Part shown: positions 39,842-50,640 of the stretch, piece after piece | Position numbering within the stretch: position 1 is the first letter of the stretch | Layout of the letters: the number at the start of each line of letters is the position of its first letter | Assembly (NCBI GenBank): GCA_030068145.1 | Contig: JAPJBO010000018.1 | Span: 186,001-250,000 of the forward strand | DNA: 64,000 nucleotides | Reading direction: 5' to 3' | Source: Diplonema papillatum | Taxonomy: Eukaryota > Euglenozoa > Diplonemea > Diplonemida > Diplonemidae | The notes under the pieces: model-generated | The model's database searches: none | What the model was told of the DNA's origin: nothing | Seen by the model: the letters and a program-made list of their open reading frames with translations, nothing else | Translations under genes and position numbers: made by a program

Positions 39842-40300
39842 CTACGTGACTCCAGAAGGGTCACTTTTTCCGCGCTTTCGGCGCGGCGCAACTCTAGTCG
39901 GCTGCAACTGTTGTTGGCAGTTGCTCACGATCTCATAATCCGAAAAGGAATCGGAGTCTTCGCTTTCTCGCTTGCGCCGATAGGCACGCCGCGATGCGGA
40001 GGACGCGAGTAGCCGGGAAGAGCCGGCGGGAGGGCGCGATCGTTGTGTGACCCGTGGAGGGTCGGAACCAGAATCAGTAGAAGGGCCCGAGTCAGGGCCT
40101 GCCATCGAAGAGGGCCGGGTGGGCGCGGTGTGTTCGGGCCGGCGAGGCCAGTGCCGTCGTCGCCGAGATCGGCGCGTCGTCGTCGTCGTGCGCGCAGCGC
40201 GGCTGCGGGAGAGGCCGTGGGGGTGCAGGGCGCGGGTCGCTTCCTGCCTGCTGCCGGGGGGGCGCGCTTCGGGGGCGACTTCGTCGTCCGCCTCCTCCAC
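39842..40300 (-). CDS. Arg/Pro-rich hypothetical protein, convergent paralogue B
   Basis: 152-codon minus-strand ORF starting MEEADDEVAPEARPPG, through a basic Pro/Arg region (TTTRRSRRRRHWPRRPE) to RESEDSDSFSDYEIVSN and RRKRGKSDPSGVT. It faces paralogue A tail to tail across about 130 bp that contains GTCATTTGCAAGCAAATGA, a short palindrome. Function is unknown; a basic, possibly nucleic-acid-binding protein of a mobile element is one possibility. Confidence 0.45.
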   Translation of the reverse strand: MEEADDEVAPEARPPGSRQEATRALHPHGLSRSRAARTTTTTRRSRRRRHWPRRPEHTAPTRPSSMAGPDSGPSTDSGSDPPRVTQRSRPPAGSSRLLASSASRRAYRRKRESEDSDSFSDYEIVSNCQQQLQPTRVAPRRKRGKSDPSGVT

Positions 40301-40589
40301 ACTAGTGCAACAAATTTACAACGACTGTGTACGCCCAATAAGGGATCGTTGGAAACACAAAAGAAGCAAAAAGGAAGAGAACCAGAAGAAAACGAAAGAT
40401 AAAATCGAACTTTCACTCTTCAAAAAGAAGAGAGCCATCAGAAACCAAACGCAACGCAGGTGGCCTGGTGGCGTAATCAACTACCGTAGCCATAGTGGCA
40501 TAGCAATGCGCACGCGATAGAGATTATCGCATTGTCGAACGCGATCACCGCAGGCCGTTTTCGTCACTATGCCTAATGCGCCTTTTTTC

Positions 40590-41965
40590 CTGTCTCCGCT
40601 TGTCTCTGCCTTATCCTGGCTTGTCCTCAGGATCTCGATCCCCCCCCAGGAGTGTTTCTCCGAAATCTCGCCAGAACTAAAGGGGGAGGGGTTGAATGAC
40701 AGCAGTTATGTGACACGTGTCGGGCCGTCAAAAAACTTACACTCTTTGAAAAAGAACACTGCTGCTTGACCACCATCATGCCTTCTCGGAACCTTTTTTA
40801 ACATAAGCGCCAGCCTGAAAGGAAATGCTCGACGATGCTGCCCGACAAAGAACAGAGAAGGGATCCCAAGTGCTGTAACTACCGAACCACGTGTTGAACG
40901 GATGTGAGGTCATGCGGGTCTACCCCGACACGACTGTCTCCGCTTGTCTCTGCCTTATCCTGGCTTGTCCTCAGGATCTCGATCCCCCCCCAGGAGTGTT
41001 TCTCCGAAATCTCGCCAGAACTAAAGGGGGAGGGGTTGAATGACAGCAGTTATTTGACACGTGTCGGGCCGTCAAAAAACTTACACTCTTTGAAAAAGAA
41101 CACTGCTGCTTGACCACCATCATGCCTTCTCGGAACCTTTTTTAACATAAGCGCCAGCCTGAAAGGAAATGCTCGACGATGCTGCCCGACAAAGAACAGA
41201 GAAGGGATCCCAAGTGCTGTAACTACCGAACCACGTGTTGAACGGATGTGAGGTCATGCGGGTCTACCCCGACACGACTGTCTCCGCTTGTCTCTGCCTT
41301 ATCCTGGCTTGTCCTCAGGATCTCGATCCCCCCCCAGGAGTGTTTCTCCGAAATCTCGCCAGAACTAAAGGGGGAGGGGTTGAATGACAACAGCTATTTG
41401 ACACGTGTTGGGCCGTCAAAAAACTTACACTCTTTGAAAAAGAACACTGCTGCTTGACGACCATCATGCTTTCCCGGAACCTTTTTTAACATAAGCGCCA
41501 GCCTGAAAGGAAATGCTCGACGATGCTGCCCGACAAAGAACAGAGAAGGGATCCCAAGTGCTGTAACTACCGAACCACGTGTTGAACGGACGTGAGGTCA
41601 TGCGGGTCTACCCCGACACGACTGTCTCCGCTTGTCTCTGCCTTATCCTGGCTTGTCCTCAGGATCTCGATCCCCCCCCAGGAGTGTTTCTCCGAAATCT
41701 CGCCAGAACTAAAGGGGGAGGGGTTGAATGACAACAGCTATTTGACACGTGTCGGGCCGTCAAAAAACTTACACTCTTTGAAAAAGAACACTGCTGCTTG
41801 ACCACCATCATGCCTTCCCGGAACCTTTTTTAACATAAGCGCCAGCCTGAAAGGAAATGCTCGACGATGCTGCCCGACAAAGAACAGAGAAGGGATCCCA
41901 AGTGCTGTAACTACCGAACCACGTGTTGAACGGACGTGAGGCCATGCGGGTCTACCCCGACACGA
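40590..41965 (+). repeat. 344-bp tandem repeat x4 containing FamA heads
   Basis: Four units start at 40590, 40934, 41278 and 41622 with CTGTCTCCGCTTGTCTCTGC. Each unit ends with a FamA 5' half (AACATAAGCGCCAGCCTGAA to GCGGGTCTACCCCGACACGA). Units differ by only a few substitutions, so the expansion is recent. The last unit continues into a complete FamA element to 42120. Confidence 0.95.
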
Positions 41966-42235
41966 CAAATCACACAAACACAACAGGTCAAAAGTCCTGA
42001 GTGAGAAAACAACACACGGTGGTGTAAGCGAAGAACAAATCAGATTGTGTTTGTATTGTATTTGCCCCTTACCTCTATATTTCCCCCCTTCCACTCGGAG
42101 TTGAAGCAGCTACGTCGAGTATTTTATAACATCAGCGCCAGCTTGAAAGGAAATGCTCGACGATTGCTGCCTGACAAAGAACCGAAGGGATCCGGAGTCG
42201 AAGCAGCTACGTCGAGTATTTTTTACCGTATTTTG
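41830..42235 (+). mobile_element. FamA element, followed by an internally deleted FamA
   Basis: A complete FamA from AACATAAGCGCCAGCCTGAA to GCTACGTCGAGTATTTTAT (about 42125) is followed immediately by a second head (ATCAGCGCCAGCTTGAAAGG). This second copy jumps from GGGATCC to GGAGTCGAAGCAGCTACGTC, leaving about 105 bp. The head-to-tail contact defines the element's two ends. Confidence 0.85.
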
Positions 42236-42387
42236 TAGAAGAGACGTACCGGGAAAAGTCACAAAACTGTCCCCCAGCATAACGTGGATTCTTGCAGTTT
42301 ACTGGGGGAGACGAATCGACACCAGGAGAATTCGGGGTGGCTTCTACGACTAGTAATATTCCGGTAAAAAGGTAGCACTCCTCAACC

Positions 42388-42862
42388 CAGGGCTTGCGCT
42401 CCGTTTTCGGCCCCAGGGAAAATACGTGTGGTCCACATGTGGGCGCGTTCGAGGGGAAGAAAACCTATGCCCCGATGTGCGGCGGGCAAAAGAAATAGCC
42501 TCACTACTGGACTTGGCGACCTGGCGGTGCGGCCTTGGCGACTTGTCGACCTAGACTCCCCTGCATGTGGACCAACCTGGTGGTAAGCACATGTGGGGAA
42601 AAAAAGAAGTCAAAATCCACACGTGGTACCTGTAGTTTTTGGATCCACACGTGGAAGCACACGCGGGGGGAGAAAATCAAAAAAAAAAAAAAAAAAAAAA
42701 AAAAAAACGCTAACCCAAACAACTTCCGCCGGTAGAGAAACCTCGCCTAAAGAAATCAACTGCCTTCGGGTAGGCTAGTCTGACACTAGTTGTCGTCGGG
42801 AAAAAAAGAAAAAAAAAAACGTGTGGAAATCCACACGTTCCACACGTGGAGCGTAAGCCCTG
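42388..42862. mobile_element. Non-autonomous hAT element (MITE-like) with TIRs and 8-bp TSD
   Basis: Ends are CAGGGCTTGCGCTCC (42388-42402) and GGAGCGTAAGCCCTG (42848-42862), 15-bp inverted repeats with one mismatch. The perfect 8-bp duplication CCTCAACC flanks both sides (42380-42387, 42863-42870). Eight-bp duplications and CAGGG-type ends are hAT hallmarks. The interior has no ORF and is rich in CACGTG-like palindromes, with an A-run at 42678-42706. A ~68-bp piece (42743-42810) recurs at 59763-59828. Confidence 0.85.
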
Positions 42863-42944
42863 CCTCAACCAGCCCGAACCAACAGGATCAAAGAATGTCA
42901 GTCACACCTTCCCTAGTATTTTTCAGTTATTTGTAAGAAGGCCG

Positions 42945-43440
42945 CTCCTGGTCCAGGAACGTGACGGCCAACCACAGCTTGCAAGGCTTGAGTCGGGGGC
43001 AACACAGTGCCACAACCCCGTCCGCTCTGCCCTGTGGCTGACCGTCTCGACGAGCTTGTGTTCAGCGCGAGCGCCAAGCCGCAAGGTGCGCCACGCCTTG
43101 ATGCTTTAGTTTGGGAAATCGGTAGCCACTTGACCCGTAGGCCCGTGGCTCTGCAGTACCGCCGAACACGTGAAGCTTGGCTTCCGTGTGGCAGGCTTTC
43201 CCTGGTACCGTCGGCATTTTGGAGAAAGTTTTAGAGATTTCTTTTTGTATATGCACCTGCTTTGTAGGAAATACTTGAGGAGGCTGCCAGTTGCAAAAGA
43301 TCAAAGGAGGTAAATGTGCTGTAGCCCACACGAAACACAGGTGAATCTGGGTTCAGTGGCGGGCGTAAGCGCTCAACAAACGCTTACGCCCGCCACAGGC
43401 CGCCTTTGTAGTTGTATTGTTTCTCCCCCCTAGCCTCCTC
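42945..43440 (-). repeat. FamE (inverted) followed by FamB
   Basis: 42945-43215 is FamE (GGCCGCTCCTGGTCCAGG, ACCGTCTCGACGAGCTTGTG, GGTAGCCACTTGACCCGTAG), inverted relative to 46510-46770. 43245-43440 is FamB on the + strand (TATGCACCTGCTTTGTAGGA to CCCCCCTAGCCTCCTCAA). No gene. Confidence 0.75.
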
Positions 43441-43685
43441 AACTTGTAGAACGTGGGGGGCCCAAGACTACACTCCACGAAGGAATGTACTTGGTGTCGG
43501 TCACAAACAGTCCCGGACATGGCTAGCCATAACCCATAACGAAAGCGTGCACGAAATATACAACCCGTAACCATATTGCCCTTTCTTGCTCTAAGAGAAC
43601 CCATTCATGAACGGTCCAACGGAGACCTAAAACCCCGGAATTTCAAGCGAACTTTTAACTCTAAAAAAGCTCGCTACGCTCGGTT
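43440..43685 (+). repeat. FamG dispersed repeat
   Basis: Copy of 12205-12470 (CAACTTGTAGAACGTGGGGG to TTTCAAGCGAACTTTTAACT). Confidence 0.85.
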
Positions 43686-43876
43686 TTTGCTATCTCAGAA
43701 AAAATTACGAAACCCCGACGTTTTCTTCGATTTCCGCCGGGTTTCGCCACCGAATGTCCGAAACTGGGTCGGTTCGAGGTTGTGAGGGCAGGATTCGATG
43801 CATTGATCGCAGTGATTAACACATAGCATTTCACAAGCAACGTCCACCAGAGACGTTACTACCAATTTACCCCGCC

Positions 43877-44445
43877 CACCGATTGACTGCGGGATAGAGG
43901 TCGGGAGATGGAAGCTCCAACGCTCCACCGAATCCAAGCAATGTTCCTCAGCTAGAGGACGCAAAAAGCCGTGGCGCGTGTTGGTCGGGCAAAATCATTG
44001 CCGCCTGTCGTTGCCACCGACTGGCTTTGGCAACACGTTCAACAAGTTCAGCGCCCGAATCCAAGCGTTGTCCCTGGGTACCACAAACCAACGGCTGACA
44101 CTATATTTGTGTTGAAGGGATTGAAGGGAACATTTCCGGAGCGCAAGTCGTTCAGACCACCGCCTGTTGTTGCTACCGATTGACTCCGGGATAAGCTCGG
44201 AGATGGAAGCTCGCTCTTGGCCACCGAATGCAAGCAATGTTCCTCAGCTAGAGGACGCAAAAAGCCGTGGCGCGTGTTGGTGGGGCAAGATCATTGCCGC
44301 CTGTCGTTGCCACCGATTGGCTGTGGCAACACGTTTCAACAAGTTCAGCGCCCGAATCCAAGCGTTGTCCCTGGGTACCACAACCCAACGGCTGGTACTG
44401 TATTTGTGTTGAAGGGAGTGAAGGGAACATTTCCGGAACAACGGT
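43877..44445 (+). repeat. ~260-bp direct duplication
   Basis: Copies at about 43877-44140 and 44177-44440 share CCAAGCAATGTTCCTCAGCT, AAAGCCGTGGCGCGTGTTGG and CCAAGCGTTGTCCCTGGGTA. Both end in a FamD-like GGGAACATTTCCGGA. Non-coding. Confidence 0.85.
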
Positions 44446-44709
44446 TGCACATGAAAACGAAGCCAAAAGTAAGATTTATGACTAGTAAGATCAGTAGTAA
44501 GTGACTAGTAAATGGCATGACTAGTGCACCGTGTGGATGGAACAACGCACAACCAAAAACCAGTCCCTTTTTTTTTTTTTGTCTTTTCCTCCCCCTCTTT
44601 TTTTGGTTTCTCTCTTTCTCCTTCTGCTGCAATGTCTTTTGTTTCAGTGCCGTTTTTTCAGTTTATTTAGTTGTGACCGCCTTCTCTCTCCACGAGTCTG
44701 CGCTAAACG

Positions 44710-44865
44710 AAAGGGAAAAAATAATAGGCGTGTGTTTGTTTGTACGTGCCGGGGGAGGATTAGCCTGTTAGTGATTGACAGTGAGTGAATATGATCGTTA
44801 GGCCAATCTTCTCCCAAACACGCTGCCAGCGTTCTCTTTCGTGTTTACAAAGCATTGTTACTCAG
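44710..44865 (-). repeat. FamH dispersed repeat (inverted)
   Basis: Inverted match to 2640-2790 and 39170-39320 (TTGTTTGTACGTGCCGGGG, TTCTCCCAAACACGCTGCC). From here to 46000 I see no gene, only A/T-rich and Gly/Cys-low ORFs. Confidence 0.65.
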
Positions 44866-46007
44866 TGTTCGCGCTAAGGAAAAAAGCGGCCGATTTCAGC
44901 CGGAAAAAAAGCTCTCGAAAAAGTGACCGGCTGATAATCAGCCGGCTGATTTTCGGAAGGAATTCTGCTTACTGGTCTGTCTGCGCCTTTTGCGTTCGCA
45001 GACGTAAAGTCTGCGGGATACTTCTTGGTGACATGACTGCAAGAAAGAACGAAGAGGAATCGAACCATCCAGGGTAAACCTATCACTTACATTGCGTAGG
45101 GGCAAGATGAAAATACCCGTCCAGGGGACTTACGGAAATAAGCTTGTCTGGACAAGGTCACAGGGGGAAGGGAGGGTGGGTTTTCTTCCCGTCCAACGAC
45201 ACCCCCCCCCAACCACCTGGTTCTTGGGTGGCTTGCGACGACTGCGCAGCAGCATTCCCGCAGTGAGACTGTAAGTCCGCCGATCAGAAGGGTCTTACGA
45301 CAACATCTTGCCGGTGCGTCAAGCTGATTCCGCTCCATGGGCGGCATAGCCAAAGCTTGCACCGTTGAAAATCGGCTGATTTTGTGCGAGTTTGTAAACC
45401 CTGTTTTGAGTGATTTACCACAGCACGCTGCCATCCGACACTTTTTGATATAGACAAGCAAGCTTGTTCAGGGGATTAGCTTCTATATCCACATTTGGAC
45501 TGTCAGTCCTAATTTGGAAAAGCCGGCGGGAGAAAATAAGACAAAAACTATAACTCTAAAAAATGGCACTGCACCATCACCCAGGCTCCCGGCAGAGGTG
45601 GCCAATGTGCGATCCGAGGCACTCAGGGCCATTGTGTCGTGAAGATACGTTGCGTCGCGCTGTGTTGAGCCCACTCCTGAGTGAGGACGCAAAAGCCGTC
45701 AGCGGTCCAAATTTGGAAAATGGGCCGGAAACCAAGCTAATGCCCTGTTTTTTTTTTGTTTGTTACCATATAAAAAAAGAAAAGGCTCGAAATTTAATCA
45801 GCCGGCAAGCCGGCTGATCGCGCGCACACTGTTGCTACTACGAAAAAAAAAAAAAAACCCGCCGCGCGTATCCCCATGCTGCGCCTTCGCCATACAGAAG
45901 TCAACCACCGGGTTGTCTGCTTTTGTGAGCACGCATCGGAAACGCGGCGACCGCACGAAAGATCATCGATAACAGGTGCGTGTCTACTTATCATTTTTTT
46001 TTTACAT

Positions 46008-46300
46008 AAGCGCCAGCTTGAAAGGAAATGCTCGACGATGCTGCCCGACAAAGAACAGAAGGGATCCAAAGTGCTGTAACTACCGAACCACGTGTTGAAC
46101 GGACGTGAGGTCATGCGGGTCTACCCCTACACGACAAATCACACAAACACGACAGGTCAACAGTCCTGAGTGAGAAAACAACACACGGTGGTGTAAGCGA
46201 AGAACAAATCAGATTGTGTTTGTATTGTATTTGCCCCTTACCTCTATATTTCCCCCCTTCCATTCGGAGTCGAAGCAGCTACGTCGAGTATTTCTTAGTA
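46008..46300 (+). mobile_element. FamA element, complete reference copy
   Basis: Full copy from TACATAAGCGCCAGCTTGAA to GAAGCAGCTACGTCGAGTAT. Near its head it has AAATGCTCGACGATGCTGC, and at its tail GCAGCTACGTCGAGTATTT. These are inverted repeats matching at 16 of 19 positions. Confidence 0.85.
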
Positions 46301-46309
46301 GTACATCTG

Positions 46310-46775
46310 CACTGACGGGAACATTTCCGGAACAACGGTTGCACATGAAAGAGAAAACGAAGCCAACGAAAAAGTGCTACTACAGGAAAACCCCCCAAGA
46401 ACAAGAAACTTTTGCCTTGTCATTTTCATCACCTTTGGTCAGTTGAGTTGATGCTGATCGTCCGTTGCTTCGTTTATCAGTGCAAGCCCCAACTCCGGAA
46501 ATGTTCCTTTCCCGCAAGGTACCAGGGAAAGCCTGCTACACGGGAGCCAAGCTTCACGTGTTCGGCGGTACTGCAGAGCCACGGGCCTACGGGTCAAGTG
46601 GCTACCGATTTCCCAAACTAAAGCATCAAGGCTTGGCGCACCTTGGGGCATGGCGCTCGCGTTGAACACAAGCTCGTCGAGACGGTCAGCCGCAGGGCAG
46701 AGCAGACGGGGTTGTGGCAGTCTCCCCCTGTGTTGGCCCCTGGGTGGTCAAGAGAGCCGCCGCGGTGCACCAAGT
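46310..46775 (+). repeat. FamD plus FamE composite
   Basis: FamD (46310-46510) is followed directly by FamE (46510-46770: AAGGTACCAGGGAAAGCCTG, GGGTCAAGTGGCTACCGATT, CACAAGCTCGTCGAGACGGT). The two are adjacent only here. Confidence 0.75.
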
Positions 46776-47019
46776 TCCTTGTAACGACGTTGGTTGCTGA
46801 AAACAAAGACGTGGTGGGCGGGGAGCACTGCGCTTCACTTATTTGTCAGCAGACAGAGGCCGTGTGACGGCGTGTCCGTTGTCTACCGATTTAAATCTGC
46901 AAGCGGGGGGTCGGCAGGAAGGAAAAAAGACAAGAAAGAAATCGTCGGAAAAAAAAAAAAAAAAACACAAAACACAGCGTTACCAGGAAAAAAAGACAGG
47001 TGAGGGGGTGGGTTTTTTA

Positions 47020-47245
47020 CGTAAGCGCCTGCTTGAAAGGAAATGCTCGACGATGCTGCCCGACAAAGAGCCGAAGGGGTCCCAAGTGCTGTAACTACCG
47101 AACCACGTGTTGAACGGACGTGAGGTCATGCGGGTCTACCCCTACACGACAAATCAGATTGTGCTTGTATTGTATTTGCCCCTTACCTCTATATTTCCCC
47201 CCTTCCATTCGGAGTCGAAGCAGATACGTCGAGTATCTCAACGGT
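47020..47245 (+). mobile_element. FamA element with internal deletion
   Basis: TACGTAAGCGCCTGCTTGAA to GAAGCAGATACGTCGAGTAT. It lacks the central CACAAACACAACAGGTC block. A FamG-linked repeat follows at 47270-47400. Confidence 0.85.
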
Positions 47246-47399
47246 GTGCGCGTGGGCCAGGGCAGGCGTCACCAGAAATCCAAAACTCGAAACCTACCAC
47301 TCAGGTGCCCATAAAATGCTCCAAAACGGCGGGAAAAGTGGTCAGACGCTCGTTTAGGCTGAAATAATGGCTGCAGAATGCGGAAACAAGGCCAAATCA

Positions 47400-47950
47400 C
47401 CCCCACAAGCCAATTCCTAGTGTCGACCACCGTGCAGACCGCTCGTCTACACAGTGATTGCCCATGGGCCGGGCAGACATGATCGAAAAGTCCGACCAGT
47501 CACTTTGAGCGCGCCCCCGCTGCTGGCAAGCAGCAAGCACGAACGCGAACGATCTACTCTATCTCAAGAACAGACGACTACCGTAAATGGGTTTATATTA
47601 GTGAAGGGCTTTATTAGTGAAGGGTTTTATTAGTAGCTCAGAAATAGTGAACATTTTGACCGTTCGCTATTTAAGTAAACGAGCCTCCTATGTGCACTTG
47701 GCATACTTGGGGGGGGCCAGCCCTGGCATCTTTCACAACCACTTGGGTGTGTAGTACTGACAAGAAACTGGCAATGGAGTGGAAACGCTACCCCGGCTAC
47801 CGTCCAGCCTCTAATTTATAGGCCAATAATATGCGTGGTTTACAATTTATCGGCCGCTAATTTATAAATCCTTAATTATTATTCTCGGCACCACTCTTTG
47901 TGGAGCAATGAATTAATTTTGTTTTAGCGGCGCCGCAGGCCCACGGTACG
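47400..47950. other. No gene recognised
   Basis: A/T-rich, with short repeats of TTTATTAGTGAAGGG at 47605-47635 and no coding signal. Confidence 0.5.
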
Positions 47951-47953
47951 GTG

Positions 47954-48220
47954 CAGTGTCTTATGCTCCACGTGTGGAACGTGTGGATTTCCACACGTTA
48001 ATTCTTTTTGGATGTTGTTCCCCCACGTGTGGATCCACAGGTACCACATGTGGGTTTTGATTTATTGGTCCACATGCAGGGGAGTCTAGGCCCACAGGTG
48101 TCGGCAAGTCCAGTAGCGACCGCACATACGGGGAAAGGTTTTTTTTCCCCTCGAATTTAAGCGCCCACATGTAGACCACACGTATTTTCTCCTGAGACCG
48201 AAAACGGAGCGTAAGCCCTG
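47954..48220. mobile_element. Second copy of the non-autonomous hAT element
   Basis: Inverted and shorter relative to 42388-42862. Left end is CAGTGTCTTATGCTCC, right end GGAGCGTAAGCCCTG. Shared interior: TCCACACGTTAATTC-type palindromes, GGTACCACATGTGG and CCTCGAATTTAAGCGCCCAC. The 8-bp flanks do not match (GTACGGTG / GTGTGTGG), so the target duplication has decayed or one end is altered. Confidence 0.7.
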
Positions 48221-48349
48221 GTGTGTGGCGCGCCTCTGTTTTACAGGCCTTTGTTTTATGTAATATTTAATTAATTTATAAATCGTTAATTATTTCCTTT
48301 CAAATTTCCCAATATTTATAAATTAAAAACTACATACACACGTTTTTAT

Positions 48350-48615
48350 AGTGAGCGGTCAAATTAGCGAAGTTTTTTTGGTCGATTTTTGGGGTTTATG
48401 AACGTTTGACCCTCCATTAATGAACCCATTTACGGTATTCCTACGCGCCCCCGAGAGCTTTCTCAAACGAGTCTTTTTGCCTAAGTGAGCGGTCAAATTA
48501 GCGAAATTTTTTTGGTCGATTTTGGGGTTTATGAACGTTTGACCCTTCATTAATGAACCCATTTACGGTATACCTACGCGCCCCCGAGAGCTTTCTCAAA
48601 CGAGTCTTTTTGCCG
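48350..48615 (+). repeat. 131-bp tandem duplication
   Basis: Two units from GTGAGCGGTCAAATTAGCGA to GAGCTTTCTCAAACGAGTCT with few differences. Followed by a relative of 13470-13650 (48620-48800). Confidence 0.9.
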
Positions 48616-48954
48616 ACGTCATCCACGCCCCCGGCTGCGCCACCATCGGCAAGCATCATCTATGACAGCCGCAGCTCGCACCGCGCCCACGACGTAACGA
48701 CTTACGCCGGCTGTAGTAGAACGGGACCGTAGTGGAGCGACCGGATACTCCCCGGAAAGATGGTCCCTGCACTCTAACTCGTCTCTCTCTCTCTCTCGCT
48801 CCAAAATGCTGATCCATCCTGAGAATTGGCTGTGTGTCCCCGAGCGTAACTATTCCTCGATTAACTGAAGCCGATTCTCACTCGCTTCTTAGAAGCGTGC
48901 CTTCGACCGGACTTGTCGGCGGTTTGACTTGAACGCGACCAGCTTGCTGGGCGT

Positions 48955-49135
48955 GTCATTTTAGTACCAACAATCGCGCGGGTTGCCCTTCAATGTATTG
49001 TGCAGGCTGAAAAGACGTAGACAGCGTGTTTTGGTGGTTGATCAGAATTCCTTACCTGAATATACACAGAGTAAATACAAATGGGAAAACGATCACCCGG
49101 CACGCGCACACAAAACGAAGCGCCTGTGTTATTCG
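48955..49135 (+). repeat. FamF dispersed repeat
   Basis: Copy of 38850-39030, without coding content. 49135-49775 has two FamI motifs (49430, 49515) and no gene. Confidence 0.8.
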
Positions 49136-49774
49136 TTGAATGCTGCTTGGATCGCCGCCTTTAGCAACGCGCTACAAGACCTGCCCTATAAGCTTTTCCA
49201 ATTCGTGCCGAGAGTCGCCGTAGACTCAAAAACCCGAAGTTTCAAGCGTCTTCCGAAGGTAAGCGAAGCCAACGAAAGAGTGTTAATATAGGAACCCTCC
49301 TCCGCACCCAAGAATACTCCATACTTACGGAGTCGCGGACTCCCTTCTAGTTTCTCCCTCACTTTCTTCGAAGAAAGAAGAAATTAGGATGTTCAAGCAT
49401 TCAAGCATGCATCATGCGAAGCGTGCATGTGAGACCGTGTCCTGCCTAAACATTGAACGAAGAACTCCACCCAAGTAATTTTGTTGCTCGTATCGAAACA
49501 TGCACGAAAGGCAATGTTCTGCCTGGGTACTAAACCTACGGGCTCCCCGAGGCGGATACCATCTAGTAGCTGGTTCACTCCTATATCCATCCGCTGCTGT
49601 GTAGTGCTACTGCATGCTGTGCAGTGCATACGTACTTGCAGAGGAGGATGCTACGTAGCTATATATTCGGCCGTCAAATTATCGGACTCAATGCCGAGTG
49701 GCAGAAACGAACAGCGTAACCTGGGGTTTTGTACGAATGGAAGGTAAGCCGGTCAGAAGAAAGAAGAAGAAGAG

Positions 49775-50045
49775 AAAAAGGCCGCTCCTGGTCCAGGGAC
49801 GTGACGGTCAACCACAGCTTGCAAAACTTGAGTCGGAGGCAGCACAGTGCCACAACCCCGTCCGCTCTGCCCTGCGGCTGACCGTCTCGACGAGCTTGTG
49901 TTCAGCGCGAGCTCCAAGCCCGGTGCCACGCCTTGATGCTTTAGTTTGGGAAATCGGTAGCCACTTGACCCATAGGCCCGTGGCTCTGCAGTACCGCCGA
50001 ACACGTGGAGCTTGGCTCCCGTGTAGCAGGCTTTCCCTGGTACCC
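49775..50045 (-). repeat. FamE dispersed repeat (inverted)
   Basis: Copy of 42945-43215 in the same orientation (GGCCGCTCCTGGTCCAGGGA to AACACGTGGAGCTTGGCTCC). 50046-50500 shows no gene. Confidence 0.8.
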
Positions 50046-50499
50046 AGCCGGCCAGAAGAAAAGCAGAGCAGAAAAAGAACGAAAGCAAAAGAAGAAGACT
50101 TGCACTTCTCCCGTTACTATTCTTCCACTTTCCCCTGTTGCAGCGGCCTTTCGACAGAGCAACCCGAACGCTGTCAAAGATGAACCGGCACCCTTTGCGG
50201 GATCTGATGAGCGATCACTCGGACATACAGACTCACCATGCTGTCCAGTTTAATTCCACGTTGATGATGATCCGCCTGTGTCCGTGTCTTAAAGGACGGT
50301 CCAAACTATGCACCAATCTGACGGTCCTTCGTGCGCAAGCCGTTTGTCACGCTCCCTCTCTGAACCGAACATGAGAGCCTGTTGCCGTTACATTCCGCTT
50401 GATGGTCGGTAAAACAGATACCGTTGAAAACGTTGTGCCTCACGTACCGACGAGCCCTTTGTCGTTCGCACACAACGAGTCTGATTCGCTGTCAGGGGA

Positions 50500-50640
50500 C
50501 TGTGTATGGTTCGTTCACAGTCGAGCAGTCCCAAGAAGCAGGATTGGGGAAGGTACAGGCCCCTCGGGAAGGTGGGCCAGCGTCAGAACTACGAGCCCAA
50601 AACCCTACTCCTCCTAGGCAACCCTGCATGACCAACTTGG
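50500..50640 (+). repeat. Satellite-flanking dispersed repeat
   Basis: Inverted match of 11860-11975 (GTATGGTTCGTTCACAGTCG, GGGGAAGGTACAGGCCCC, GCCCAAAACCCTACTCCTC). It leads directly into the satellite. Confidence 0.85.

Noticed and set aside
40488-40510. CCGTAGCCATAGTGGC resembles the dinoflagellate spliced-leader start
   Set aside because: Two mismatches in the first 16 bases and no donor site at the right place. With many motifs considered, it is probably chance.
45055-45105. Minus-strand GGTTCGATTCCTC resembling a tRNA T-loop/B box
   Set aside because: No A box or foldable arms at proper spacing.
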